A stretch of 58,370 bases of DNA, taken from assembly GCA_003213615.1 (NCBI GenBank), contig QCMQ01000006.1, forward strand, positions 1 through 58,370, read 5' to 3'. The notes beneath the pieces are model-generated. The model had not been told where the DNA came from, searched no databases, and saw only the letters and a program-made list of their open reading frames with translations. Shown in pieces: positions 43,356 through 51,800 of the stretch. The DNA is from Pelagibacteraceae bacterium AG-422-D23 (GTDB lineage Bacteria; Pseudomonadota; Alphaproteobacteria; Pelagibacterales; Pelagibacteraceae). Within the stretch, counting starts at the first letter, position 1. Every line of letters begins with the position of its first letter. A program made the translations under genes and the position numbers.

Positions 43356-43985
43356 CTATTTATTAATTAGTGATTTGCAAATTGTATCGATTATAAGTTG
43401 TGATGAACGAGCACCTGGATCTATATGACCTTTAGCTCGTTCTCCTAAAAATGAAGCTCTACCTTTGGTAGCAAGCATGTCTTTTGTTCCTAACATTCTA
43501 TCTTCGGCAATTTTTATTATCTCACTTAACCCTTTTTTCATATCCATATTGCCACTTTTTAATTCATTAAGTTTTTCTGATACTGGAATTAAAACATCCA
43601 TCATTGTTTTTTCTCCAACATCAGCTTTTCCTCTTTCCTTCATTGCATTAATTCCTGTTATAACCATTTCACATGCTTTGTTAAAATCTATATTTTTATC
43701 TAGATCTGGTGTTTTAGCCATAGACATAAAGAAAGTTCCAAATAAAGCTCCAGAAGAGCCACCAATACCTGACAAGACTTTCATAGCAATCATATTTAAA
43801 CTTTTTTGCAAAGGAAGGTTTTTAATATCATTTTCAAGCTCAACTACTAACTTAAGACCTCTTTGCACATTAAATATATGATCCCCATCTCCAATATTTT
43901 GATCTAGTGCTTCAATTTCTGCTGCATTTTCATCAATGACTATTTGAATATTTTTTGCTTGAGAAATTAAAAAATTAACGCTCAT
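43356..43985 (-). CDS. dhaL: Dihydroxyacetone kinase subunit DhaL-like
   Basis: Nucleotide-binding subunit of the kinase, 209 residues, all helical. The Mg-binding aspartates are in ALDQNIGDGDHIFN. SGIGGSSGALFGTFF and RASFLGERAKGHIDPGARS are also typical. In PTS-coupled systems DhaL keeps a bound ADP that is rephosphorylated by DhaM; in others free ATP is used. It overlaps the upstream ABC ATPase gene by 11 bases and precedes dhaK by eight. Confidence 0.86.
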   Translation of the reverse strand: MSVNFLISQAKNIQIVIDENAAEIEALDQNIGDGDHIFNVQRGLKLVVELENDIKNLPLQKSLNMIAMKVLSGIGGSSGALFGTFFMSMAKTPDLDKNIDFNKACEMVITGINAMKERGKADVGEKTMMDVLIPVSEKLNELKSGNMDMKKGLSEIIKIAEDRMLGTKDMLATKGRASFLGERAKGHIDPGARSSQLIIDTICKSLINK

Positions 43986-44985
43986 TTATCCTCTGGTCTC
44001 CGTTATCAAATTTTAAAACTTTATTTGTATTAATGTCAAAATTTATTTTTTCGTTAATTGATGATTTATAGCTACCCTGAATTGAAGCTAATATTTCATT
44101 GTCTTTAAAATTAATAGCCACAACAGTCTCTGATCCTAAATTTTCTATAGAAATAACCTTTCCTTCGTATGGTCCATCACCTAGCTCTATATTTTCTGGT
44201 CTAAGTCCAATTTTTGGTATGTTATTATCTAGTTTAAATAAAGAACCAGGTAAAATATTTATTTTTGGTGACCCTAATCTTTGAGATACATAAATTGAAT
44301 TTGGATTTTCATAAATCTCTTCAGGAGTTCCAATTTGAACAATTTTTCCTTCTTTTAAAACTCCAATTTTGTCTGCCAACGTTGTTGCTTCAGCCTGATC
44401 ATGCGTAACATACAAAATAGTAGCGTTTAGATTTAATTGAATATTTTTTAATTCAACTCTAAGGGTTTCTCTTAGTTTAGCATCTAATGAGGATAGTGGC
44501 TCGTCCATTAAATAAATATTTGGTTCACGAACAAGAGCTCTACCAATAGCCACTCTTTGCATTTCTCCACCAGAAAGTTGAGTTGCTTTATTTTTTAATT
44601 TGTTTGTAATTTTCAGCATTTCAGCAATTTTCTCAACTTTATTTTTTATTTCTTCCTCAGGAAGTTTTCTCATTGGTGACCTTAATGGAAAAGCAAGATT
44701 TTCATAAACAGTATAATGAGGATAAAGAGAGTATTGTTGAAAAACAAAAGTCACATCTCTTGAAGCAGGTTGATCATGAGTTATATTTTCATCATTAAAT
44801 AATACATCTCCAGAATCAATTTTTTCTAAACCGGCTATACATCTAAGTGTCGTAGTTTTTCCAGCACCAGATGGACCTAGCAATACAAAAAATTGACCAT
44901 CTTCAATTGTGAGATTTATATCCTCCAAAGCTTTAATTTTTTTATTATAAGTTTTAAATAATTTTTTTAATTCTACTTTTGCCAT
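43975..44985 (-). CDS. Carbohydrate ABC transporter ATP-binding protein (second of two)
   Basis: A 336-residue CUT1-class (MalK/UgpC-like) ATPase with an N-terminal ABC domain and a C-terminal OB-fold regulatory domain. Walker A is GPSGAGKTT, the signature is LSGGEMQRVAIG, Walker B is IYLMDEPLSSLD, and the switch is VTHDQAEA. It is distinct in sequence from the adjacent ATPase upstream, so the importer probably uses a heterodimer. Overlaps link it to both neighbours. Confidence 0.88.
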   Translation of the reverse strand: MAKVELKKLFKTYNKKIKALEDINLTIEDGQFFVLLGPSGAGKTTTLRCIAGLEKIDSGDVLFNDENITHDQPASRDVTFVFQQYSLYPHYTVYENLAFPLRSPMRKLPEEEIKNKVEKIAEMLKITNKLKNKATQLSGGEMQRVAIGRALVREPNIYLMDEPLSSLDAKLRETLRVELKNIQLNLNATILYVTHDQAEATTLADKIGVLKEGKIVQIGTPEEIYENPNSIYVSQRLGSPKINILPGSLFKLDNNIPKIGLRPENIELGDGPYEGKVISIENLGSETVVAINFKDNEILASIQGSYKSSINEKINFDINTNKVLKFDNGDQRINER

Positions 44986-46067
44986 TAATTTATAAACTCG
45001 CTGTTTAAAGATTTGTCTGTTTCACCGTCAAAAATAATAATATTATTATTTAATGGTTTAACCTGAACATTTTCATTCAATTTAGCGTTAACAGAGATAT
45101 CTGTTTTAACTTTAATTTCACCTAAACTTGTTTTAATCGTGATTATTTTTCTTGATCCTAAATACTCAACTCCAAAAACTGAACCTTTGAGACCTTCATT
45201 ATTACTAAGAGTTAAATTTTCTGGACGTATACCAAAGAAATTTTTACTTCCTTTTGACTCTTCAAGTTGTTTGGGAATATTAAATTTAGTTCCTTCGATG
45301 TTTACAAAAGATTGATCTTTAGAAATTCCTTCATCAACTTCAAAAAAGTTCATACCTGGAGATCCTATAAATGAGGCTACAAATTTAGTTTTTGGTTTAT
45401 TGTAAATAATATTAGGTTCATCAGCTTGTAATATTTCACCACCGTCCATAACTGCAATTCGGTCAGCTAATGACATTGCTTCTAACTGATCATGTGTTAC
45501 ATAAACTGTAGTTGCTCCTATATCTAAATGTAGTTTTTTTAATTCTAGACACATTAATTCTCTAAATTCAGCATCCAAAGTTCCCAATGGTTCGTCCATT
45601 AAAAATGCTTTTGGTCTTCTAACTAGTGCTCTACCTAAAGCTACTCGTTGTCTATCTCCACCTGAAAGAGAGGAAATGTTAGAATTTAAAATATGATCAA
45701 TTCTTAAAAGTTTTGCTGCTTCTTCAACTCTACTTTTGATATCACTTTTTTTATAACCTTGCATTTTTAGAGGAAATGATAAGTTGTTTCTTACATTCAT
45801 GTGTGGATAGAGGGCAAATAATTGAAAAACAAAAGCAATATCTCTTTCTGATGCTCTTAACATTCCAACCTCTTCATCTCCAAGATATATCTCACCAGAT
45901 GTAGGTAATTCTAATCCTGCAATCATTCGAAGTGTTGTAGTTTTTCCACAACCTGAGGGTCCAAGTAAAACAAAGAACTCTTTATCATTAATCGTTAAAT
46001 TAGAATTTTTAACTGCAGTAAAATCACCAAATGATTTTTGTAAATTTACTATTTTAATTTGAGACAT
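44985..46067 (-). CDS. Carbohydrate ABC transporter ATP-binding protein (first of two)
   Basis: A 360-residue CUT1-class ATPase. Walker A is GPSGCGKTT, the signature is LSGGDRQRVALG, Walker B is AFLMDEPLGTLD, and the switch is VTHDQLEA. A C-terminal TOBE/OB domain contains the FGIRPENLTL motif. Two different ATPases in one operon, with two permeases, recalls the glycerol importer GlpSTPQV of rhizobia. It overlaps the next ATPase by one base. Confidence 0.88.
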   Translation of the reverse strand: MSQIKIVNLQKSFGDFTAVKNSNLTINDKEFFVLLGPSGCGKTTTLRMIAGLELPTSGEIYLGDEEVGMLRASERDIAFVFQLFALYPHMNVRNNLSFPLKMQGYKKSDIKSRVEEAAKLLRIDHILNSNISSLSGGDRQRVALGRALVRRPKAFLMDEPLGTLDAEFRELMCLELKKLHLDIGATTVYVTHDQLEAMSLADRIAVMDGGEILQADEPNIIYNKPKTKFVASFIGSPGMNFFEVDEGISKDQSFVNIEGTKFNIPKQLEESKGSKNFFGIRPENLTLSNNEGLKGSVFGVEYLGSRKIITIKTSLGEIKVKTDISVNAKLNENVQVKPLNNNIIIFDGETDKSLNSEFIN

Positions 46068-46068
46068 A

Positions 46069-46260
46069 TTAATCCGGAAAGTGGCTTGTGATTATGAAAC
46101 CTATAGTTCCTACCAAAATTACAATAAAAGAATAAGTAAACATCCACATTGCAAATGGTTGTAACAACATGAAAACTCCAATTAAAATTAATATCGTCGA
46201 TAAGTTTTCCCAGTAAACTCTTCTAAATATTTTTCTAATTAATGATTTTTCTTCTTTCAT
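46069..46260 (-). CDS. Small inner-membrane protein of the ABC operon (63 residues)
   Basis: A 63-residue protein with a basic N-terminus (residues 1-14) and two hydrophobic helices (about 20-36 and 40-58), ending TSHFPD. It lies between permease and ATPase genes with a one-base overlap upstream and one base downstream, so it is almost certainly translated with them. Some polyol ABC operons encode a small DUF2160-like membrane protein in a comparable place. I cannot assign it to that family with confidence. It may stabilise or tune the importer. Confidence 0.7.
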   Translation of the reverse strand: MKEEKSLIRKIFRRVYWENLSTILILIGVFMLLQPFAMWMFTYSFIVILVGTIGFIITSHFPD

Positions 46261-47204
46261 TATTTTCTTACTGCTCCAAAGGTAATACCTCTAAGAAGAT
46301 GTTTTCTTAAAATTATTGTAAAAATCATAACAGGTAATAGAAACAAAGTTGTTCCCGCACCAATTGCTGGCCAATCAAGACCACCTTCACCAATGATTGT
46401 AGGAATAAATGGTGGAGCTGTTTGTGCATTGAATTGAGTTAGCAAAACAGCAAAAGCGTATTCATTCCATGAAAAAATCATACAAAAAATTGCGGTTGCA
46501 GCTATACCAGTCATTGCTTGTGGAAGAACAACCTTAAAGAAAGCTTGAAGTCTAGAATATCCATCGATCATAGCTGCTTCTTCATATTCTTTAGGAATTT
46601 CATCCATAAATCCTTTTAATAACCATACTGCTAAACTTAAGTTTACAACGGTATACAATATGATCATTCCAAGGTGAGTATCCCCAAGACCTAGTTTTCT
46701 ATACATAATAAATATTGGAACGGCCACTGCTATTGGGGGAAACATCCTGGTCGAAAGAATAAAAAATAATAAATCATCTTTTAAAGGAACTCTAAATCTT
46801 GAAAATGCATATGCAGCCAATGCTCCTAAAAATACGGATGCAAAAGTTGAACCAAATCCAATTATCATTGAATTTGAGTATCTCCCCAAAAATTTAGATG
46901 GTCCTGTTATAACCATCTCTCTGCTTCTAACCAGTTCTTCATACCAATTTTCTGGGGCAGGCAATGAATCAAGGTATTCTTGAGATTGTCTTGACCTATT
47001 AGTAAATAAGTTAACATATCCCTCTAGTGAAGGTTCAAACAATACTTCAGGTGGATACGAAATAGCACTATCAACATTTTTAAAACTTGTCATAACCATC
47101 CAAGATATTGGTATCAAAGTAATTACAGCATAAACTATGATAATAGCAGCTGCCATTTTTTTTGAAAAAGATGAAGGTTCCAAATATGATCTAGAGGTAT
47201 CCAT
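46260..47204 (-). CDS. Carbohydrate ABC transporter permease (MalG type)
   Basis: A 314-residue CUT1 permease with six helices. The EAA loop contacting the ATPase is EYEEAAMIDGYSRLQAFFKVVLP. A longish first periplasmic loop (residues ~45-100) separates helices 1 and 2, and FSRFRVP precedes the core. It pairs with the MalF-type permease encoded directly upstream (one-base overlap). Confidence 0.9.
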   Translation of the reverse strand: MDTSRSYLEPSSFSKKMAAAIIIVYAVITLIPISWMVMTSFKNVDSAISYPPEVLFEPSLEGYVNLFTNRSRQSQEYLDSLPAPENWYEELVRSREMVITGPSKFLGRYSNSMIIGFGSTFASVFLGALAAYAFSRFRVPLKDDLLFFILSTRMFPPIAVAVPIFIMYRKLGLGDTHLGMIILYTVVNLSLAVWLLKGFMDEIPKEYEEAAMIDGYSRLQAFFKVVLPQAMTGIAATAIFCMIFSWNEYAFAVLLTQFNAQTAPPFIPTIIGEGGLDWPAIGAGTTLFLLPVMIFTIILRKHLLRGITFGAVRK

Positions 47205-48103
47205 CAGCGTTCCTTTATTTTATTCATTACTTTTACGTAGACATTCCCAAAACCAAATATGGTAACAAAGAGAATAACAGCAAATGCTGAGCTGTAACCA
47301 GTTTTCCATTTCTCAAAAGCCTCTCTTTTTAGGTTAATTGAAGCAAGCTCAGTAGCAGAGCCAGGTCCACCAGAGGTGAGCTCAACAACCATGTCAAACA
47401 TTTTGAAATTCTCAATCCCTCTAAAAAGTAGAGCTAGTAATAAAAATGGTAAAACGGAAGGTAAAGTAATATATATGAATTGCTGCCATTTACTGGCTCT
47501 ATCAACCTCTGCAGCTTCATATAAATAATTTGGAACAGATCTTAGACCTGCCAAGCAAATTAACATTGTAAAAGGCGTCCACATCCATGTATCAACAATA
47601 ACAATAGCCCAAGGAGCAAGCGTACTTGAACCAATCATGTCAAAGCTTCCTAAATCATAGAAAAAATTTACCACGTAATTAAATAGACCTACTTGAGGAT
47701 TATAAAGATAAGTCCAAAATACCCCTACTACTGCAGGTGATAACATCATAGGTAAAACAATTAATGTGGTTAGTAGTTCATTACCTTTAAATTTCCTGTT
47801 TAGAAGTAAAGCTAAACCCAAACCTATAATTGCTTGAAGTAACAAAGTCCAAAACATAAAGCTTGCTGTAACTTGCATTTTTTCCCATATAGCTTCTTTA
47901 TTAAGAACTTTAATATAATTTTTTAAACCAACAAACTGAGGTTCTCTTCCAATTTTATTTGCGTAAAAATTTGTAAAAGACATTTTGATTGCATAGACCA
48001 ATGGATAAATATTTATAGCCAGTAGCAGAAGTACAGTTGGTCCAATAAAAAGCCAACCCACAGCTTTATCAGAAAGTCCCTTGAATTTTTTTTTAACGCT
48101 CAT
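47204..48103 (-). CDS. Carbohydrate ABC transporter permease (MalF type)
   Basis: A 299-residue CUT1 permease with six helices. The N-terminus includes GWLFIGPTVLLLLAINIYPLV. The EAA loop is LYEAAEVDRASKWQQFIYITLP, and GGPGSATELAS follows. A terminator-like hairpin (48117-48143) separates it from the upstream solute-binding-protein gene, so permease levels should be lower. Confidence 0.9.
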   Translation of the reverse strand: MSVKKKFKGLSDKAVGWLFIGPTVLLLLAINIYPLVYAIKMSFTNFYANKIGREPQFVGLKNYIKVLNKEAIWEKMQVTASFMFWTLLLQAIIGLGLALLLNRKFKGNELLTTLIVLPMMLSPAVVGVFWTYLYNPQVGLFNYVVNFFYDLGSFDMIGSSTLAPWAIVIVDTWMWTPFTMLICLAGLRSVPNYLYEAAEVDRASKWQQFIYITLPSVLPFLLLALLFRGIENFKMFDMVVELTSGGPGSATELASINLKREAFEKWKTGYSSAFAVILFVTIFGFGNVYVKVMNKIKER

Positions 48104-48116
48104 ATGAATTTTTAAT

Positions 48117-48143
48117 AAAAAAAGGGGAGGTTTAACCCCCCCT
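48117..48143 (-). terminator. Intrinsic terminator between solute-binding-protein and permease genes
   Basis: AGGGGAGG (48123-48130) pairs with the CCCCCCCT at 48136-48143 around a 5-base loop. On the minus-strand RNA this is an 8-bp G+C stem with one G-U, followed by seven U residues (complement of 48117-48123). It sits 26 bases after the binding-protein stop and should cause partial termination. Confidence 0.8.
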
Positions 48144-48169
48144 AATTTTTAATTTCTTAACTATTAATG

Positions 48170-49474
48170 TTAAAGTTTTCCGTCTGCTTCGAACACTTCA
48201 ACCCACTCTTCGATAATTTTATCTAGAGCGCCTTTAGCAGTTCCTTTTCCATTAACAACATAGTCATGAATTGCTTCTTGCATAGGAAGCATTAACTCAA
48301 CGAATGTTGGTTCTTGCCAAAAATCTTTAACAATTCCCATTGAGTCCAAGAATCCTTGTGCATAAACAGTAGATGTTGGAAATGATGGTGAATTTAAAAC
48401 ATCATTATGACATGAGTAACCACCTAGATCCCACCATTTTTGCTGTACATCTGGTCTTGCAAACCATTTAATGTATTCAAGAGCAAGATCTTGTTTATCT
48501 GAGTATTTAACAACAGATATCCCTTGTCCACCTAATGTTGCTGCTGCAACATTTTGTTTTGGATTTGCAAAGAATCCACTAACTCTTCCACCACTGTCTT
48601 CTTTAGAAACACCAGGCCAGAAAGCATACCAGTTCATTTGGAATGCAACTTGTCCTGATTTGTAAGCATCTAAGTTTGCAACCATGTAAGCATCAGAGTG
48701 TCCTGGAGGTGCACAATCTTCATATAACTTTCTATAGAACTCAACCGCTTCTACAGCTTGTGGTGAATTGAAATATCCCTCCATATCATATGGTTTGTTT
48801 GGATTTTCATATTCCATACCCCATGCATACATTGCAGCTGTAACACCCATTGTTATACCTTCTGATCCTCGTTCTGTGTTAATTGCAGCCCCATATCTTT
48901 TTTGACCATCAATTTCTCTTCCTTGGAAAAAACTACACATATCGTGCAATTGATTCCAGTCAGCAGGTACACCTAGATCATAACCATGTTTCTTTTTGAA
49001 CTCAGATTTAAGTTCTGGTCTATCAAACCAGTCTTTTCTGTAAGCCCAAGCCAAAGCATCTCCCATAGCAGGTAATGCATAATAGTTTTCACTACCTTTA
49101 GGCCAAGTAGAATATGCATAAACTGTGGCTGGCGAGAAATCGCTCATTGAAATTCCTTCTTTATCAAAGAAGTCATTCAATTTTACGTAATGCCCATAAA
49201 CAGCTCCAGCACCAATCCACTGCGAGTCACCTATTAATAAGTCAAAAGTTTTACCTTTGTTGTTAAGTTCATTTAACATACGGTCAGCAAAATTTGGCCA
49301 AGGTACAAACTCAAAGTTAACTTCTATTCCAGTTTCAGAAGTAAATTCTTTAGTTAATTCTTGTAAAGCATTAGCAGGGTCCCAAGCGGCCCATCCTAAT
49401 GTTATAGATTTAGCATTTGAATTTACAGAGAACGAAAATAGAGAAACAAACAATAAAATCATTATTTTTTTCAT
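48170..49474 (-). CDS. Carbohydrate ABC transporter solute-binding protein (family 1)
   Basis: A periplasmic extracellular solute-binding protein family 1 member of 434 residues. The signal peptide is residues ~1-21 (ending SNSNA). The mature chain begins KSITLGWAAWDPANALQELT; aromatic residues are frequent in likely pocket regions (NWYAFWPG, KDFWQEP). It serves the downstream permeases and ATPases. The DhaKL kinase in the operon suggests a polyol or ketose ligand. A TATAAT -10 element lies upstream. Confidence 0.88.
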   Translation of the reverse strand: MKKIMILLFVSLFSFSVNSNAKSITLGWAAWDPANALQELTKEFTSETGIEVNFEFVPWPNFADRMLNELNNKGKTFDLLIGDSQWIGAGAVYGHYVKLNDFFDKEGISMSDFSPATVYAYSTWPKGSENYYALPAMGDALAWAYRKDWFDRPELKSEFKKKHGYDLGVPADWNQLHDMCSFFQGREIDGQKRYGAAINTERGSEGITMGVTAAMYAWGMEYENPNKPYDMEGYFNSPQAVEAVEFYRKLYEDCAPPGHSDAYMVANLDAYKSGQVAFQMNWYAFWPGVSKEDSGGRVSGFFANPKQNVAAATLGGQGISVVKYSDKQDLALEYIKWFARPDVQQKWWDLGGYSCHNDVLNSPSFPTSTVYAQGFLDSMGIVKDFWQEPTFVELMLPMQEAIHDYVVNGKGTAKGALDKIIEEWVEVFEADGKL

Positions 49475-49502
49475 TTTATCTCCTCTTAGTTTAATTATTC
49501 TA

Positions 49503-49554
49503 ATTATAATCTATCCAAAATGTTTTGTGCCTGCTAGTATTTTTTTTATATAAA
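49503..49554. promoter_or_regulatory. Divergent promoters between the ABC operon and the isomerase operon
   Basis: Minus strand: a consensus TATAAT at 49503-49508 for the solute-binding gene, ~29 bases before its ATG, with no good -35. Plus strand: TTGTGC (49525-49530) and TATAAA (49549-49554), 18 bases apart, for the isomerase gene at 49592. The two promoters nearly abut in a 117-base spacer, so one regulator could control both. Confidence 0.5.
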
Positions 49555-49591
49555 ATAAATTGTTGATAAATTTAAAGAGGAAGGGGAGATA

Positions 49592-50647
49592 ATGAACAAT
49601 ATAAAAGGTCCTGCAATTTTCTTAGCACAATTTGTAGGTGAAGATGCACCATTCAATTCTTTAGATAATATTTGTAAGTGGGTATCTTCATTAGGTTATA
49701 AAGGTGTTCAAATTCCAAGTTGGGATGCTAGATTAATTGATCTAAAGAAAGCATCTGAGAGCAAAGATTATTGCGATGAAATTAAAGGTGTAACAAAAAA
49801 ATATAATCTCGAAATCACAGAACTATCAACACATCTTCAAGGACAGTTGGTTGCAGTACACCCAGCATATGACACAGCATTTGATGGATTTGCGGCACCT
49901 GAGGTTAGAGGAAATCCAAAAGCAAGACAAGAGTGGGCTGTAAATCAATTGATGATGGCAGCTAAGGCATCAAAAAATCTTGGACTAGATAGGCATGTTA
50001 CTTTTTCAGGAGCACTAGCTTGGCCTTATGTTTATCCTTGGCCGCAAAGACCAGAAGGACTAATCGAAAACGCATTTAAAGAACTTTCAAATCGATGGAA
50101 ACCAATTCTCGATCAATTTGATCAAAATGGAGTTGATCTCTGTTACGAGATACATCCAGGTGAAGATCTTCACGATGGTATTACATTTGAAATGTTTTTA
50201 GAAAAAGTCGGTAATCACAAAAGATGTAATATGCTTTATGATCCTAGCCATTATGTTTTACAGAATTTAGATTACTTGGCTCACATAGATATTTATCATG
50301 AAAAAATAAAAATGTTTCATGTTAAAGATGCAGAGTTAAATCCTACAGGAAAACAAGGGGTGTATGGTGGTTTCCAATCTTGGGTTAACAGAGCAGGTCG
50401 ATTTAGATCTCTTGGCGATGGACAGGTAGATTTTAAGTCAATCTTTTCAAAGTTTACCACTTATGGTTATGATGGTTGGGCAGTTCTAGAGTGGGAGTGT
50501 TGTCTTAAACACCCAGAGGATGGAGCAAGAGAAGGAGCTGAATTTATCAAAAATCATATTATTAACACTACAGAAAAAGCGTTTGATGATTTTGCAGGAA
50601 GTGGTGCTGATATTGAAGCAAATAAAAAAATGCTGGGTATAAATTAG
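49592..50647 (+). CDS. TIM-barrel sugar phosphate isomerase/epimerase family protein
   Basis: A 351-residue xylose-isomerase-like TIM-barrel protein. Metal-binding residues appear in CYEIHPGEDLHDG, MLYDPSHYVLQ, MFHVKDAELN and WAVLEWECCLKHPEDG. The family often sits next to Gfo/Idh/MocA oxidoreductases, as here (one-base overlap with the next gene), and converts or dehydrates a keto-sugar made by the oxidoreductase. A strong AGGGGAG ribosome-binding site precedes the ATG. The substrate is unknown. Confidence 0.83.
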   Translation: MNNIKGPAIFLAQFVGEDAPFNSLDNICKWVSSLGYKGVQIPSWDARLIDLKKASESKDYCDEIKGVTKKYNLEITELSTHLQGQLVAVHPAYDTAFDGFAAPEVRGNPKARQEWAVNQLMMAAKASKNLGLDRHVTFSGALAWPYVYPWPQRPEGLIENAFKELSNRWKPILDQFDQNGVDLCYEIHPGEDLHDGITFEMFLEKVGNHKRCNMLYDPSHYVLQNLDYLAHIDIYHEKIKMFHVKDAELNPTGKQGVYGGFQSWVNRAGRFRSLGDGQVDFKSIFSKFTTYGYDGWAVLEWECCLKHPEDGAREGAEFIKNHIINTTEKAFDDFAGSGADIEANKKMLGIN

Positions 50648-51798
50648 TGCAAAGAAAAATCCGTATTGGAATGGTCGGTGGAGGAGAAGGCGCTTTTATT
50701 GGGGGAGTTCACAGAATAGCCTTAAGACTTGATGGTCATTACGAATTAGTAGCTGGATGTTTTTCATCTAATTTTGATAACTCAAAAGAAACTGGAAGAA
50801 AACTTGGATTGTCGGAAGAACGTATCTATGAAACTTATCAAGAAATGGCTGAAAAAGAGTCTACGCGTTCCGATGGGATAGATGTTGTTTCTATAGTAAC
50901 CCCTAATCATCTTCATGTGCCAGTGGCAAAAATTTTTGCTGAAAAAGGCATTCACATTATTTGTGATAAGCCTCTTGCTTTTTCAAGTGAAGAAGCAAAC
51001 TCTCTTAAAGATATCATAGAAAATGAAAAGATAATTTTTGCCTTAACACATAATTATACTGGATATCCAATGGTAAGACATGCAAGATCTATGGTTAAAG
51101 AAGGTGATCTTGGAAAAATAAGAGTTATACAAGCAGAATATCCTCAAGATTGGTTAACTATAAAAGTTGAGGATACTGGTTTAAAACAAGCTGAGTGGAG
51201 AACTGACCCTAAAAGATCAGGAGGAGGAGGTTGTATAGGAGATATAGGAACTCATGCATTTAATCTTATTAGGTTTATAACTGAGTTACAATTGGATGAG
51301 TTATCAGCTGACATTCATACTTTTGTGAAGGGTCGAAAACTAGATGATAACGCACAAATCATGCTTAGATTTAAAGGCGGTGCAAAAGGTTCGATATGGT
51401 CTAGTCAAGTTGCAGTTGGTAATGAAAATAATCTTAAAATAAGAGTGTATGGTGAAAATGGTGGGTTAGAGTGGAAACAAGAAGATCCAAATTATTTGTA
51501 TTATACAAAATTTGGAAAACCTACTGAAAAAATAACAAGAGGTAGTGGAAGCGCAAAAAAAGAGGCTAACGATGCTACAAGAATTCCACCAGGTCATCCT
51601 GAGGGATATTTGGAAGGTTTTGCAAATATTTATACTGATGTTTCTAAAAGATTAAATGCTCAAATAAATAATGAAAAATATGACGATTTAGATGACTGTT
51701 ACCCAACTATTTATGATGGAGTCGAAGGTATGAAGTTTATAGAGACTGCTTTAGACTCAAGCAAAAACAACAGTAAATGGATTCAGTTTAATAAATAA
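50647..51798 (+). CDS. Gfo/Idh/MocA family oxidoreductase
   Basis: A 383-residue NAD(P)-dependent oxidoreductase. The N-terminus is IGMVGGGEGAFIGGVHRIA. The catalytic motif is CDKPLA, the DKP variant also found in the paralogue at 31748-32875, with the same ALTHNY-x-x-YPMVR block. GGGGCIGDIGTHAFNLIRFI follows. The start is GTG at 50647, overlapping the stop of the isomerase gene, so the two are translated together. Confidence 0.85.
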   Translation: MQRKIRIGMVGGGEGAFIGGVHRIALRLDGHYELVAGCFSSNFDNSKETGRKLGLSEERIYETYQEMAEKESTRSDGIDVVSIVTPNHLHVPVAKIFAEKGIHIICDKPLAFSSEEANSLKDIIENEKIIFALTHNYTGYPMVRHARSMVKEGDLGKIRVIQAEYPQDWLTIKVEDTGLKQAEWRTDPKRSGGGGCIGDIGTHAFNLIRFITELQLDELSADIHTFVKGRKLDDNAQIMLRFKGGAKGSIWSSQVAVGNENNLKIRVYGENGGLEWKQEDPNYLYYTKFGKPTEKITRGSGSAKKEANDATRIPPGHPEGYLEGFANIYTDVSKRLNAQINNEKYDDLDDCYPTIYDGVEGMKFIETALDSSKNNSKWIQFNK

Positions 51799-51800
51799 AA

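Noticed and set aside
43465..43881. Antisense open frame inside dhaL
   Set aside because: It is a composition shadow of dhaL; its translation is Ser/Phe/Ile-rich with no motif, and dhaL keeps all its catalytic aspartates.
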